Counted from the stretch's first letter, positions 1 through 11,284 are shown. The stretch: DNA of 64,000 bases from Yponomeuta sedellus (GCA_934045075.1 OW203722.1:14942796-15006795); one strand, 5' to 3'. Program-made: numbers and translations. The notes: generated from the sequence alone by a model not told the origin.

Positions 1-210
1 GAAAATATTCATCAAATTAAAAGACTTAAAAATAAGTTTTAATTTAGCACTCGAAGGGGAATCTACAAGCAGGTTTACATTAAAATCACCACAGACTATA
101 ACCTTCTTATTATTACTGCAGGCTACTTTTAATACATCCTCTAATACCGATTCGAATACACTGTAATCGCTGGTGGGGGGCCTGTATACGCTTACTACAA
201 TATGCAGCTA
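1..210 (-). pseudogene. Non-LTR retrotransposon endonuclease fragment
   Basis: Read on the minus strand, this stretch is one open frame whose peptide contains SVYRPP, then about 30 residues later VIVCGDFNVNLL. The YRPP and GDFN blocks are hallmarks of the APE-type endonuclease of LINE elements; this enzyme nicks target DNA to prime reverse transcription. The frame is open to the left window edge, so the rest of the element lies outside. To the right homology stops near 210 and no upstream endonuclease motif is seen, so the copy is broken or truncated. The clade (Jockey, CR1 or similar) cannot be fixed from this piece. Confidence 0.75.
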
Positions 211-285
211 CTACCTAATTTATCACTTAATACATTCTAAATCAATCACCTAACTTGCTATGCTGCTGCCATGTATCCGTGCTAT

Positions 286-328
286 GACTAGTTAGTTAGT
301 TAGTTAGTTAGAGTAGTTAGAGGGTCCA
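286..328. repeat. (TTAG)n microsatellite
   Basis: Five or so TTAG units in a row followed by two degenerate ones. It is a simple repeat. It resembles the insect telomere unit TTAGG but lacks the second G, so it is not telomeric. Confidence 0.85.
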
Positions 329-329
329 C

Positions 330-1190
330 AGACTAAATGAGAGAGCCTAATTGTAGAATTCTTTGTATGAAACTTACAGAACCCCACTCAGCAAGTTGCA
401 CCGCACTGAAAATTTGGAAGGCTCCCATTGACTTCGGTGCGGGTACATTCGTTCGGTGCGGATAAGTTAGCTTTTGCCGTTTGAATAGAAAAGCTGACTT
501 ATTTTGCCATTTCAAAGTACCTAGCCCATCATACTAAAAGTTATTTCTATGCCCTTTCTCTCTCCGTTCCCTTCCCTTTCCCTGCCTTTTTCCGTAGACA
601 CTTATTTTACAGTAATTGTTAAGGTTTTCTAATAGGGGCATAAACAACTAAAGACATATTTTTTTTAAATGGCCTCTCCAATGAGGAAAAAACAATTTTT
701 TATGCAAGTTCTCCGTTGTAAGCTGAACGACAAAACTTGGTTTCGATAAGACTCCCTAAATGTAGAAAAAGTTATTTAGGGCCATACGCAAGCTCGCGGG
801 GGCGTATTAATAAATAATTACTGGTACAGTCGAAAGCACATCAATACTTCTACATTTACGGCCCCCTTAGGCCCAGTCCAATACTGAGCAAGATCACTTT
901 GTCTCTCGGAGTAGTAAGCCCGGTCCATAGTTAGCCACTTGCCACTATGATCTTGACAAAACATATTTTACGAAACACAGAAAGAAAAAGAGAAAACAAA
1001 CAACGCCTCCTTTTGCAGATGAGTGAATTTCAACAGGTCTTATAAAATCTTCATTTCCATGTACTTTTTTATCTTAGGGTTTTTTTACAAAACAAAACTC
1101 TTTTATTGTTGTTTATGATAATGTATGTACTCTTGCTTAATATCTATCTGATAGCTTAAAAAACTAGCAAGATAAACTGGTCTAAAAATT
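330..1190. other. Non-coding AT-rich stretch
   Basis: Only short ORFs without recognisable motifs occur here. Some text near 820-850 (GGTACAGTCGAAAGCACATC) recalls a GTCGACAGC-containing sequence seen again near 16070, 19840 and 20100, suggesting a very old dispersed repeat. Confidence 0.4.
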
Positions 1191-2430
1191 TCGTGCCACG
1201 GCGATGAAACATGAGTGCACGGCAATGAAACAAGCGTCCACGGCAATGAAATAACTGTGCCATAGGAATGAAAGAATCAACCCACGGAAATGAAAACATA
1301 TTTTATTTCTCCGAGAGGGAAATGCAAACCCAGATATGGGTCGTTTCTTAATTTTTGACGTCTTTTTTTTTCAGCCAATCTTTTTCTCTCCTTTCTCTCC
1401 TCCTCAGATAATTTTGGTTTGGGCATCTTGGCATCTTAAAAATAAACAATCCATTATTAAAATCAGACTGCAGTATGTGCTGGTGCGTTCGTTTGTGAGG
1501 GTGTATTATACGATTGATAAAGTACTAAATGTTACCAAAAGATGATAAAATACATTTTCTTTACCTAATCATAAAATGGCGATGAAAACAAAAGTCACGG
1601 AAATGAAATACTTGGCGACGGCAATGAAAATAATTTGTTTTATAAAGCATGGCAATTAATTTTCTTTCATTGATGTGTCTTTTTTTTCATTACCATAGCA
1701 AATTTCGACCACGGAAACCACAGCAATGAAAACACGGTGATGAAAATCGAGGCAATAAATAGAAATAACAAAAAATCTATTAACCATTCGACAAAATAAA
1801 CACTTGACAAATAATCATAAGAGAAATAGCGTTCTATCGAATGTTTACTTAAGATGACAATCTTAATTTAAATAGAAGTTATACCTATCCACGGCAATGA
1901 AAGAAAAAATGTCCAGCAACAAAAAAAAATATTGACTTAACGAATATCGCGAAAACGCAGGCACGTGCGTACTTCTTTCTGCGACGAGCACTTAGGCGGC
2001 ATTAAACACAAACGTTTCGCGCACCGGGGATGGGAAACAAGTCGTTAGGTAAAACAATATACTTGAACATGATTAGGACACGGCGATTAACGGTAGTTCT
2101 GGGACAGATACATTTTTATTAACCATTCGTTGTACTGTGTAAATATTTCAATAAATGTATTTCGTAACAATACTTTGACTATTAATGTATCAAATAAAAT
2201 TAGTTTTTAGTACAAAGAACCAATAGATGTTTATCAATAAAGAATAATACACAACAAGGTGACGTGCGGACAAACATGGCAATGAAAGATTTCGGGATTT
2301 AATTTTTTTTTTGGAGTATCCATTATTCTTATTAACAAAATGTTTAGTGCTACACATAGATTACCATATCATATAACCGTAAAAAAAATTTAGAACATTA
2401 ACACTTTCTTTTTTATTACCAATTTCATTG
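1190..2430. repeat. Field of dispersed CACGGCAATGAAA motifs
   Basis: About a dozen copies of a degenerate 13-mer close to CACGGCAATGAAA occur here, irregularly spaced by roughly 20-40 bp in clusters at 1195-1300, 1573-1640 and 1705-1760, with outliers near 1892 and 2277. A few are inverted (TTTCATTACCATAG near 1687, TTTCATTGGTGCCA near 2425). The short variable spacing is unlike a classical satellite. It may be a decayed minisatellite or the subterminal repeats of an unrecognised DNA transposon. No ORF is associated. Confidence 0.6.
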
Positions 2431-2741
2431 GTGCCACGCAATTTTTAGTTCCGGGAAATTCACCCAGATACACTAACAAATCACTACACTTTCGGATCGG
2501 CATAGCGTTTTAAAGTGACTTAACAAGGTTCTTCTTCAAGGTTCAAGGTTGGCTTCTTCCCAATAATCCATCACGTGCACGCGTCCTACAATGGTGGATT
2601 GAATAACACCCTAAAAAGAGCGAGCGATTCTTTTGGGTAGGTACGTACTTACGCGTAAAAGGCTCGAGTGTCAGTCATGTAAACTCAGGAAAAAAATGCT
2701 AATGTGGTAAGTTCGAGTCTGACACGGCAAAGGTTTCATCT

Positions 2742-2742
2742 T

Positions 2743-2774
<32 letters not shown>

Positions 2775-2817
2775 CCAACAACGTTGTACCGCGCACTGGC
2801 AGCAGCGCAGCTGTTGG

Positions 2818-2886
<69 letters not shown>
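2742..2886. repeat. Two (TA)n microsatellites around a unique core
   Basis: A TA run at about 2742-2768 and a longer one at about 2820-2886 flank a 50-bp GC-richer core. The core begins with ACCAAC and ends with GTTGGT, so the arms could pair. It is probably slippage around a small palindrome. Confidence 0.85.
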
Positions 2887-2888
<2 letters not shown>

Positions 2889-3907
2889 AGTAAAATAGGA
2901 TGAAACCTTTGCTGATTGGTTCGTGGTTACTTTCTCCAGTATAATAAGGTACTCGTAAGTATACCTAATATGTTTTTCTAGATGTCAAAAGTTTCGGAAA
3001 CAAAAAAGTCCCGAAACGGCAAGAATGTTACGGATCTGAAAGTACGCGTTCTGCTCTTAAAATTACTTACGTCATCTCAATGACCTAGCGGTTATCAGGA
3101 TTAGCCTGAGCCACTGTTGAACAGACGATCCAAACGAGTCACAAGTAGGTATTAGGTTAAGCCTTACGAGAGTGGAAATTCCATGAGGACTCTTTCCTGA
3201 AAGCTCCGAGAGCTGGATTGCATATAAACCATTCCTACCTTTTTAATCGAAAGGCCGGGAAAATATCAAAGGAGCCATTCGTAATGGAAACGTATACTGC
3301 TAATGGATAGGTATTACTTAGAAATCTACTATCACTTATATCGGTAAACAGGAAATTCAATGGGAAGTTCCCTTCAGGAACTACACGGCGGAAAGTAGGT
3401 CGAGGTGCATATATCAGCATTGATAAAAAGTCTATTTAAAAAAATTCACCTGGCCGCAATAACATGACAGCGACTTGAATGTAGAAAAGAGGAAAAAAGG
3501 TAAACAATCGAAAAATAGAATTCAGTCAAAAAACTCAGTGCAATTTTATCCACATTTTATCTCAGAAACGTTATAAAAACTTTAAAATCTGACTTGAAAG
3601 CCCGATTTCCAAAAAAATTAAATACGTATTTTTTGACACCGTATTTGGAGAAATTTTTGATTGTAGGTTTTGTGTTCGAAACTTCTAAACATAATAGCTT
3701 AGAGTATAAAGTACTACATAAGTAATGGGTCCCCTACGTAGTTTCGATATAGGTACCTATTCATTCTGCATACCCGAATCCACAATCGCGTTACCCTGTT
3801 GTGATTTTAATGTTTGACCGATCTGTCACCAGTCACTCTGCTTACCCTTGATGGGTAATCTTCACCGAGGTATGTGATCAGCTATTAACCAGGTCCTTTC
3901 TTTTTCA
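2887..3907. other. Non-coding interval upstream of PHD exon
   Basis: No coding or repeat signature is recognised. If the PHD exon is real, this may be the end of its upstream intron. Confidence 0.35.
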
Positions 3908-4132
3908 GGTTTCAATAAAACTGTGATGGACTGCAGCACAATGGATTGCGCCTGCTGTAAGCGCTCCACCCATGGATTGGCCTCAGTCAAATGCTCGTCG
4001 TGTGATTCACAGTTCCACCTGGAGTGCTTGCCCACGGATCTGCTAGCCTGCACCAACAGCTGGCGCTGCTGCCAGTGCGCGGTACGCTACGCCGCCGTTG
4101 CCCCCGAGAGCCTCTCCGTGATTAGCGTTTGA
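3908..4132 (+). CDS. PHD-type zinc-finger terminal exon (putative)
   Basis: From the ATG at 3926 the frame encodes 68 residues ending at the TGA at 4130-4132. It holds a complete Cys4-His-Cys3 set: C8, C11, C23, C26, H31, C34, C48 and C51, with W46 two residues before C48, the classic PHD pattern (VKCSSCDSQFHLECL in the middle). PHD fingers usually read histone H3 tails, and they also occur in ORF1 proteins of some LINEs. Upstream is a pyrimidine-rich tract ending TTTCTTTTTCAG at 3907, a good 3' splice site, and the frame is open from there. Codons are GC-rich at third positions, unlike the neighbourhood. A poly(A) signal follows. I infer the last exon of a small gene or of a domesticated or degraded LINE ORF1. 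No other exon was found. Confidence 0.5.
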   Translation, partial: GFNKTVMDCSTMDCACCKRSTHGLASVKCSSCDSQFHLECLPTDLLACTNSWRCCQCAVRYAAVAPESLSVISV

Positions 4133-4173
4133 TAGTGAAGTGCAGATTTTCCAAATGTGATTTTCCCCTTTGA

Positions 4174-4215
4174 AATAAATGATCAGTGCAAGTTCCTTGT
4201 TGGTATTGTTTTATA
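4174..4215 (+). terminator. Poly(A) signal of the PHD exon
   Basis: AATAAA at 4174-4179 lies 42 bp after the stop codon. A CA dinucleotide near 4190 and a GT-rich element at 4194-4210 follow at normal distances for cleavage and polyadenylation. Confidence 0.5.
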
Positions 4216-5020
4216 CAGGAAATGCCCTGGAGAAAGTAACCACGAGCCCATCGTCTTTCTTCGGGTGTAGAAAATGAGAGTTGGAGGGTAATGTTAGGTG
4301 ACACGTAATTCTTTTCCTTAAACTATGAGAGAAACACAGTTTGCTCAGAGTACTGATTGCCATGAAACCTTTATGCTCTATAAAGTTAGGAAGTAAGGGT
4401 AATCTCTTGGTGGGGAGCAGAATCAAGAGTGCAGGTATCAGTCAACCAGTCTTTTGTAATGAGTAGGTAGATCCATTTTAAACTAGAAAATGGAGATGAA
4501 AGAAAAAAGAAACAGAACAAAATAGTAAATTGTTACTCAATCCAATCAATCCCGTCGTTTACTTAATTTACCTGGGTTAATGCACCCAGGTGAATTAAAT
4601 ATACTCACTATTATAAATAACCGTGCCACTTTATCTTAAATCATTTAGTAACAAGAAATGGAGCAAATATATGAACAGAAAGTTGAACTATCTTAAAGTT
4701 GATATCTCAAAATTAATAATTCCCCAAAATGTATTTGTTGAATTTTGCAAAATGTTGTATTCGAATAAAGTCGAAATCCCGAAAATATGATTTTCTTTTT
4801 CCTGTATTTTGATTGCATAAAGATAGAGATAATAGGATCAAGCTAAGTCAGTTTGACAAAATAGTTTGACTACGTGGAAGAACCCAAAATTGCGCACCGA
4901 GGGTATCTGTACAAATATAATTACTTATAATAAACGGGTTCACAACGCTTTTTCGAAACAAACTTAGCCTTGTGACATTTCTACTATGGCGAACTAAGCG
5001 AAGTTTATTAATATACTATT
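4216..5020. other. Non-coding interval
   Basis: AT-rich DNA with no coding potential or recognised element. CCTGGGTTAATGCACCCAGGTG near 4571-4592 is a short imperfect palindrome only. Confidence 0.4.
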
Positions 5021-5266
5021 TTTATTTTTAATGCACTAATCCGTGCTAAGGACAAATTTAAAAACCTATTTAAAGGCTAAAAATTTCACCCATGCCGGGA
5101 TTCGAACCCGCAACCTCTGGCTATCCGTGCCAGCGCTCTACCAATTGAGCCAATGGGCGACTCACCGGCATCAGTGAAATTTCGAACCTCTTTACACTAT
5201 TCTCTGTATTACGTACAGGCAGCCGGCATGGGTGAAATTTTTAGCCTCTAAATAGGTTTTTTGAAC
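5021..5266 (-). mobile_element. tRNA-derived SINE unit with inverted tail
   Basis: On the minus strand a tRNA-like head (5090-5162) has box A (TGGCTCAATTGG) and a perfect box B (GGTTCGAATCC), and folds as a cloverleaf with a GGA-like anticodon. It is followed by the tail AAATTTTTAGCCTCTAAATAG ending near GTGCATTAAAAATAAA. Beyond the head comes the same spacer found in the 49.5-52.9 kb array. At 5226-5262 another tail copy lies in the opposite orientation. The copy therefore looks like a piece excised from, or seeding, an inverted array. It is a SINE and not a functional tRNA gene. Confidence 0.8.
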
Positions 5267-5577
5267 TTTATTATGTCAAAATTTATACCTAATCATTTCA
5301 TTAATGGTTTATTTCGCTTAATTGTTTCATTTACGTGCCATTCAAACAAGGTTCTTTTGATCATCTTAATGTTTTATCTCACTATAGGATAGGCGGATAA
5401 GTGCTTGAGATAAGGATGAGGCCTAACTGCGACGGGGACATAGAGGTATACTTGATGTGAAACATCTTAAGGTGCAGTCAGAGGAACGAAGGGGAATGAC
5501 AAGAAATGTGAGGAAATGAGTGAAGGGAAACGAGGGGATAGTTGAAAAAAAATCTTCTTTAATCTATAATCAGCCCA

Positions 5578-5885
5578 CATCATCCCACGCGCCATTCCTC
5601 ACGGTCCTGTGCTAATCTGATCCATTTCTGACCGTCAACCCTCACGGTGTCGTCTGACCATCGTGTCGGTGGTCTGCCTACCAACCTCCTTCCCTCCCTT
5701 GGCCACCACTCCGATACGGTCCTGGTCCGCCGGCCGTCTTCTCTTCTAGCCGCCCATTTCCACTTTAACTTTGTGATCCGCTTACCAACGTCTTCGACCT
5801 TGGTTCTTCGACGAATTTCTACGTTGGGTACGCGGTCCACAAGCGATATGCCCAGCATGGCACGCTCCGTCGCTCTTTGCGCAAA
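5578..5885 (-). pseudogene. RTE-type LINE ORF2 C-terminal fragment
   Basis: The minus frame contains RATERAMLGISLVDRVPN, then ITKLKWKWA, then GRPPTRWSDD and AQDREEWRVG before a TGA. This is the extreme C-terminus of insect RTE-like endonuclease/reverse transcriptases. Just after the stop comes TGTGGGCTGATTATAGATTA, the usual RTE 3' UTR end, but the expected GGCCTATGCCCAGCAGTGG block is deleted (compare 58032-58090, which keeps it). This is a 5'-truncated dead copy; the ATG to the right is fortuitous. Confidence 0.8.
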
Positions 5886-5936
5886 TAACAAAATCTTATT
5901 TTTGGAAAATAAAGAGAATAATAACAGATGAATCAA

Positions 5937-7430
5937 ATATTTACTTATTGTTTATAACATTGTGACAATAAAGAATATAACTTATTCTATCAATCGAGAT
6001 TATTAAAAATTTTAATACTAAAATCACCTAAACACTAAACACTTAACTGTCACTATATACTACTATATAGTGACAGTTAAGGTGAAACGTAGCACTAAAT
6101 AAATGGTGTGTTAAATGTACTATGGTGCTTCGATGAACTGTTGCAAGATATCCAATTGTCCATTGGCACTGAGTGTTTTGTTGGTGAAACGTAGCACCAG
6201 ATTACGCAAACGAGATTCGTAAAATCAAACATTGCATAAATTGAAATATGAAAGAAACTGTCGATAAGTCGTCATCACTGATGTTCTGAGGTCGTCATTG
6301 ACGAAAATGTAATTCGGTTAACAGTGTTTGGAAGAGGCGTAGTGGACCCATAAGTTTAGGAATCGGGTCTCGCAGTTTTTCTCTAACTTCAGAGGCAATT
6401 TTTTATGATTTAATTTACAATTGAATAGTCTTTGGATTTTTCTTGTAAGTTTGAGGAATTCTAAACTTTAGGATTTTAACTTTCTGTCGCGAAATTGAAA
6501 ATGTTATAAAAACAATGATCATAAAGGTACAGACTATTTTTCCATTCTTCACTCTCTTACTGTCTTCCAGCAGGTCAACACTCACGTTTACGTTGCAAAG
6601 TCGCTATTAACGTAACTGATTAGAAGGCACGTATAGGTTGATATACTGTTGATTGTACCTTTACATTTAGGAGGTAAATAAGTTGAGCAATATAGAATAT
6701 ACCTAATGTCAGCTCATCATAAGTGGGCCATAAATTAATGTGAGTATCGTACCGTCATGTGGTATCGTATAAACTTGAGTAAAATTAGATACCGCTGATT
6801 GTACCGTGTAATTGAAAGATAATTTTCAAAGAGGTTTTTTGTAAAAATATATAATGCAATCATTCGAGAGGCCACGCTATAAGATAGTAATAATCTAGTC
6901 TTAAAGTAGCTATTTCTAGTCATCTGGCACAAAAACGCAATATAATTCGGGCTCAAAACTGTGTCGTCAGAGAGGTACCTTTGAGTAATGTATGAAGCTT
7001 TTATCACTATTTGAGTTATATGTCTCGTGAAAGAATGCCTATATCCGAATAAGAAAATTTTGAGAATTCATTTGTAAGACACCGATAATAGTAAATAGTT
7101 TTTTCGGGATCTTACAAATGAACTCTATAGTTTGTTTGGTGAAGTTTTATTATTAATTTGTTCTTTACAGCAGAAAAAATATATAATTGGCAGGCTTATT
7201 ACTTAATACTAAATAGAAGGTTTTTTTTTACGCCAATCAAATTTTCAGTACACTATAGCATTGCCTCCTGTGGCTTAGAAGTTGCATAAACAATGACATA
7301 GGATAATTATGGTGCAATTGGCTTATTAGCATTGTCATATATTCATATTTCTAAATACCCTATAATTTTGTTACTCTAACTCCGTGCAGCGGTGACAAGG
7401 CTCATGAAGCTATATGCTCTCTACTTATGT
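5937..7430. other. Non-coding interval with one hairpin
   Basis: No gene is recognised. A strong hairpin sits at 6044-6083. GGTGAAACGTAGCAC occurs twice about 100 bp apart (6082 and 6184), hinting at a decayed tandem duplication. Confidence 0.4.
6044..6083. repeat. Perfect inverted repeat (hairpin)
   Basis: CTTAACTGTCACTATATA and its reverse complement are separated by about 4 bases. It may be the relic of a small MITE, but no TSD is clear. Confidence 0.8.
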
Positions 7431-8141
7431 ACGACGACGGTTAAAAGGATATAGGGCATAAGCGACATTTTGGTTTAAACTGAGTTTTGAATGCCATCTC
7501 ACTTGAAAAAAAAATCTGCGTCGAATGCGACTTTATTGTCGCTTGTCTCCCAGCAAAAAACTGGGTTTTTAGATGTCGTTTTGGTGTTACCGACCTATTA
7601 TTAGGCCGTTTTTTCCTTAACGGCACTTGTACCCCTGTAAAAATGGCATCAACTTTGGCCTCTAGTCGGTAATGTCTTTGTACTTCCTACTGGTGTGGAG
7701 CTTCTGGGCGCTTACGGTTCTTTACCAGAAGCACCTATTTTTAAAGTTGGAACTAATGTCTCTTTACCTTTGTCGCCAAAAACATTAAGCGTTGGTTATA
7801 CCTTACTGCCATTTACAAGTTTACAATACAGTTGTCGCTTATACGCAACTACTTAAACCTAATTAATATTGAATTGTCGGTTATACCCTATTACCATTCA
7901 CAAGTTTGCCATACAGTTGTCGCTTATAGGCAATTACTAAAACCTATTTACTATTTAACTGTCGGTTATACCCTACTACCATTTACAACATAATACAACT
8001 CTGTTACTTACGCCGTATTACTTTACAAGGATATTTTATGAATTGGTGCGTATGCCAATTTGTATCACATAATCAGGTCTCTATTGTTCTCAAGTACCTA
8101 TTTAGCGAGTCGCTTATCCCCAAATCAGTCGGTAATTTCAC

Positions 8142-8405
8142 GCCTGTATCCCAGAGGGGTAGACAGAATAGTAATCTATGACAGAGACTAAGGCTTGCTA
8201 CTTGCCACGATCTTTGCACACCTCTTGCGCTTCATCTACATTCATAAGTCGTTGCATGCACGCTATCCGGTTGTGGATACTTTTTATCCGGCCCTTTGCC
8301 AACACGTCCCCAATTTGGTCTACTTATGTTCGCCTAGGGCGTCCCCTACTGAATGTTCAACTCTCATTCTTCATTCTCTTTATCTCACTATCACCTTCTT
8401 CTTCT
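8142..8405 (-). pseudogene. LINE 3'-end fragment, second family
   Basis: The minus frame reads GRPRRT, stop, VDQIGDVLAKGRIKS and later CMQRLMNVDEA before a stop, then in another frame the YPSGIQA terminus. The same C-terminus is seen at 32478-32655 (plus) and 27376-27535 (minus), defining a dispersed LINE family with termini like SLVSAYPSGIQ. It abuts the 3' end of the RTE copy to its right, so one may have inserted next to or into the other. Confidence 0.65.
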
Positions 8406-8413
8406 TCGTTTCC

Positions 8414-8853
8414 TCATGGCTGAGGGACGTGACTAAGGGCAGATTCCGCCACCAGCTCTCTCCATTGGATTTTATTACGCGCCATATGTATGGCTGCTTG
8501 TAGGGTCCTTGCCGAAGCTTTAGTTATTATATCTGACCAACGCGTTAGTGGTCGTCCTCTGCTTCGTTTCCCGTTCGCTCGACCGGTGATGATCACATAC
8601 TCCAGGTTATCTGGCCCGCGTCGGACGGTATGTCCGAAAACTTCAGGATGCGTTGGGTGCAGATTGTGGAGAGCCTCGTCTTTATCTGAAGTTCTTCCAG
8701 AATAGATACGTTTGTGCGGCGTTCGGTCCAAGATATACGGAGCATTCTCCGCCAGCACCACATTTCAAACGCATCTATTCTTTTCGGAATACGGGCCTTT
8801 AATGTCCGGGTTTCCGAGGCATACAGATATATTGAGAAAATAAGGGTCCGCAT
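8414..8853 (-). pseudogene. RTE C-terminal region
   Basis: IDAFEMWCWRRMLRI is read in one frame, followed in the next by FGHTVRRGPDNLEYVI, RSRGRPLTRWSD and VAESALSHVPQP before TGA. These are the conserved C-terminal blocks of RTE LINEs. A frameshift lies near 8750. Confidence 0.8.
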
Positions 8854-8902
8854 TAGTTTTATCTTTGTCTTGCGGTTGATGCTTCTGTTTTTTCATTTCT
8901 TC

Positions 8903-10042
8903 TCAAGCCTTCACTGCTGAATTAGCCATCTGGGATCTTCTGATGACTTCTTGTTCACAGTCTCCGTCATTGCTTATTAGCGAGCCTAAGTATACAAAAT
9001 TGTGTACAACATCAAGGTCTCGCAGCTCGTTGGTTCGTTGCAAGGTGCCCGATCTATCAATAAACATCAACTTGGTCTTACTTCTGTTGATATAAAGTCC
9101 GTATTCTTTACTTATACTATCCACTCTCGCTAGAACAGCCAGCTCTGTTTCCGAGGCGCCTATGACAGTGGTGTCATCGGCAAAGCGAAGGTTGTTCAGA
9201 AGATGCCCACCTATCCGAATGCCCCCCTCTCAATCATCCAAAACCCTTCTCTTCTGCTCCTCGTTCTGCTTTGAAGGAGTGTGAAAGACTGTTCTCAATT
9301 CGTAATTTCGATTGACCGTTGGAGTACAGTTGCTGCACAAGAAAGGTAAGGTGGTCCGGTATACCCATCTCCTTCATAACCCTGAACATGGCCTTCCAGG
9401 TTATACAGTCAAAGGCTTTTGCATAATCGATGAAGCACAAGGCTATAGTGATGTTATGTTCCCTGCATTTTTCGATCAGCTGTCGAATGTTGAAGATTTG
9501 TTCCCTCGTTCCTCTTCCTTTTACAAATCCAGCTTGTTCTTTCGGTATTTGGCTATTGATGTAGGGTGCAAACCGGTGGTTTAGGACGTGTAAGAGGATT
9601 TTTCCCGCGTGAGAGATAATAGAGATGGTTCTGTAATTCTCACATTTACGGGTAGAGCCTTTCTAGTGTATAGGCACTACGATTGATTCGATCCAATCTG
9701 CTGGCCATTGACCCATTCTACAGACTTTTTGACACACGGTATGTATGATTGCTATGCCTTCACTTCCTATATTTCGAAGCATTGGCGCGGTTAGGCCATC
9801 GCTGCCACATGCCTTGTCTTTCAGTTTGAGAAGTGCTGCATCTACTTCCTCGAGGAGGATGTCTGGTTCCTTTTCCGAATAATCCATTTCCATAGTTCCT
9901 TCATCGCTGTATACTGCCGACAATAGCTCATCCATCTTTTGTGTACCTCATCTTTATCCAATAAGGGCGTCCCCTTTTCATTTTCAATGGTCCAGTGCTT
10001 TGGTTTAAATTCCTTTGCGAGCAGTTTTACCTTTTGAAACAT
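8903..10042 (-). pseudogene. RTE reverse transcriptase domain
   Basis: Running right to left: DAALLKLKDKACGSDGL and WIESIVVPIH (fingers), an in-frame TAG at 9663-9665, then frame-continuous NYRTISIISHAGKIL, EQAGFVKGRGTREQ, and motif A LCFIDYAKAFDCI. Motif C is intact as LRFADDTTVIG near 9180. Between them the peptide jumps from HSFKAERGAE to the segment preceding EGGIRIGG, so the region that should contain motif B (QGC.LSP.LFN) is missing, apparently deleted. The product could not be an active polymerase. The family copies RNA at nicked chromosomal sites. Confidence 0.85.
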
Positions 10043-10452
10043 AATTTTCTCGGGAGTGCGCCCTTTCCGAACATTTTTCTACATCGGAGCATATACTGTC
10101 GATGTAGGCCTCTCGATCTTTCCTGCAAAGTTTTTGGACAACGCTATGTAGCTCCGCATAGTGGCTTCATTCTTCGGCTGAGTTTAAGCCCTGTTCCTTT
10201 AAGGATTTCCTCTGTTTAACCATTGTCCACGTGTCTTCACTCATCCAGTCTGCTCTTGGCTCTGTGGCCCTAATGTTGTTTGCCGCATGTTTTGCTACAT
10301 CCAGGATTGTATCCTTAAGACTGGTCCAAGTTGCATCGGCTGATTCAAATGGATCGTTTTCGAGCTTTGGTAGTTGCTTCTGGATCTCCTGTACAGTATT
10401 GCAGACACGTATGTTTATTTAGCTTTATTGGTTTGTTGATGGTACCTATTTT

Positions 10453-11284
10453 TCACTTCTTCAGAAGGATTTTAAACTTAGCAGTCAGAAGCTGGTGGTC
10501 ACTGCCGCAGTCTGCACCTGGCCTCGTCTTTGCTGCTGATATAGATGACCTCCATCTTTGGTTTACTAGAACGAAGTCAATTTGGTTCCTGTGAAGACCA
10601 TTAGGTGACGTCCACGTGTAGAGTCGTCTCGGGTGTTGTTGAAACCAGGTGTTCATGACCGAAAAGTCGTTCTCCATGCAAAAGTCCAAAAGCATGTTGC
10701 CACGGTTGTTTCTGACTCCCAGTCCAAACCCACCGACAATCTTTCTGAGATGGTAATCATCCTCAGTTTTTCCTATTTTAGCATTAAAATCACCAAGTAT
10801 TAATAATGGCTCTTTTTTAGGAACATCTTGGACTGCTGGTCTGCTGGCTGTTTAGTTGGTCATAAAACTCAGCGATTTCTTCTTCACTGAATATTGGTGC
10901 ATAGAAGGCGAGTAGGTCGAGTGGGTATGGATGTGCTTCTAATCTGATTTTCAATATCCTGTCATTGATGGAATCGTATCCCATTACCTTGTCTTTGTGC
11001 GTTTTGGCGACGAAGACGGCCACACCGCTGTAGCTATTCTCTGTGTATCCGGACACTATGGACAATTTTCCAGATGGAGTAGTGCAGTGTCCCGAGTCTT
11101 TTATATGGGTTTCACTTATAGCAAGAATATCCACATTATACCTATCCATTTCCATCTCCACGACTTCGGCTGTTCCTGGTTTGGAGAGACCACGAACGTT
11201 CCAAGTGGCTATGGTGAGAGCGTGGTAAATGTCCCGGATTTGTCTCTTTTTGTTACGGAGTAGTGTTTGATCAGCAGTAACTCA
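10453..11284 (-). pseudogene. RTE endonuclease domain
   Basis: Minus-strand peptides run in order: TIATWNVRGLS (N-terminal strand, 11170-11215), ILAISETHIKDSG (the catalytic Glu), LLAFYAPIF, then near 10790 LLILGDFNAKIGKTEDD, and near 10500 RNQIDFVLVNQRW and GSDHQLLTAKF (the Asp/His pair). All core catalytic motifs of an APE-like nuclease are still recognisable. In life it would nick genomic DNA to start target-primed reverse transcription. A TGA at 11282-11284 interrupts the frame upstream of TIATWNVRGL, and a frameshift separates the two halves near 10810. Confidence 0.85.

Noticed and set aside
2704..2898. 64-residue ORF with Ile-Tyr repeats
   Set aside because: Translation of a (TA)n microsatellite.
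10997..11263. Plus-strand ORFs across the RTE copy
   Set aside because: They are antisense to the endonuclease domain and have no family resemblance.
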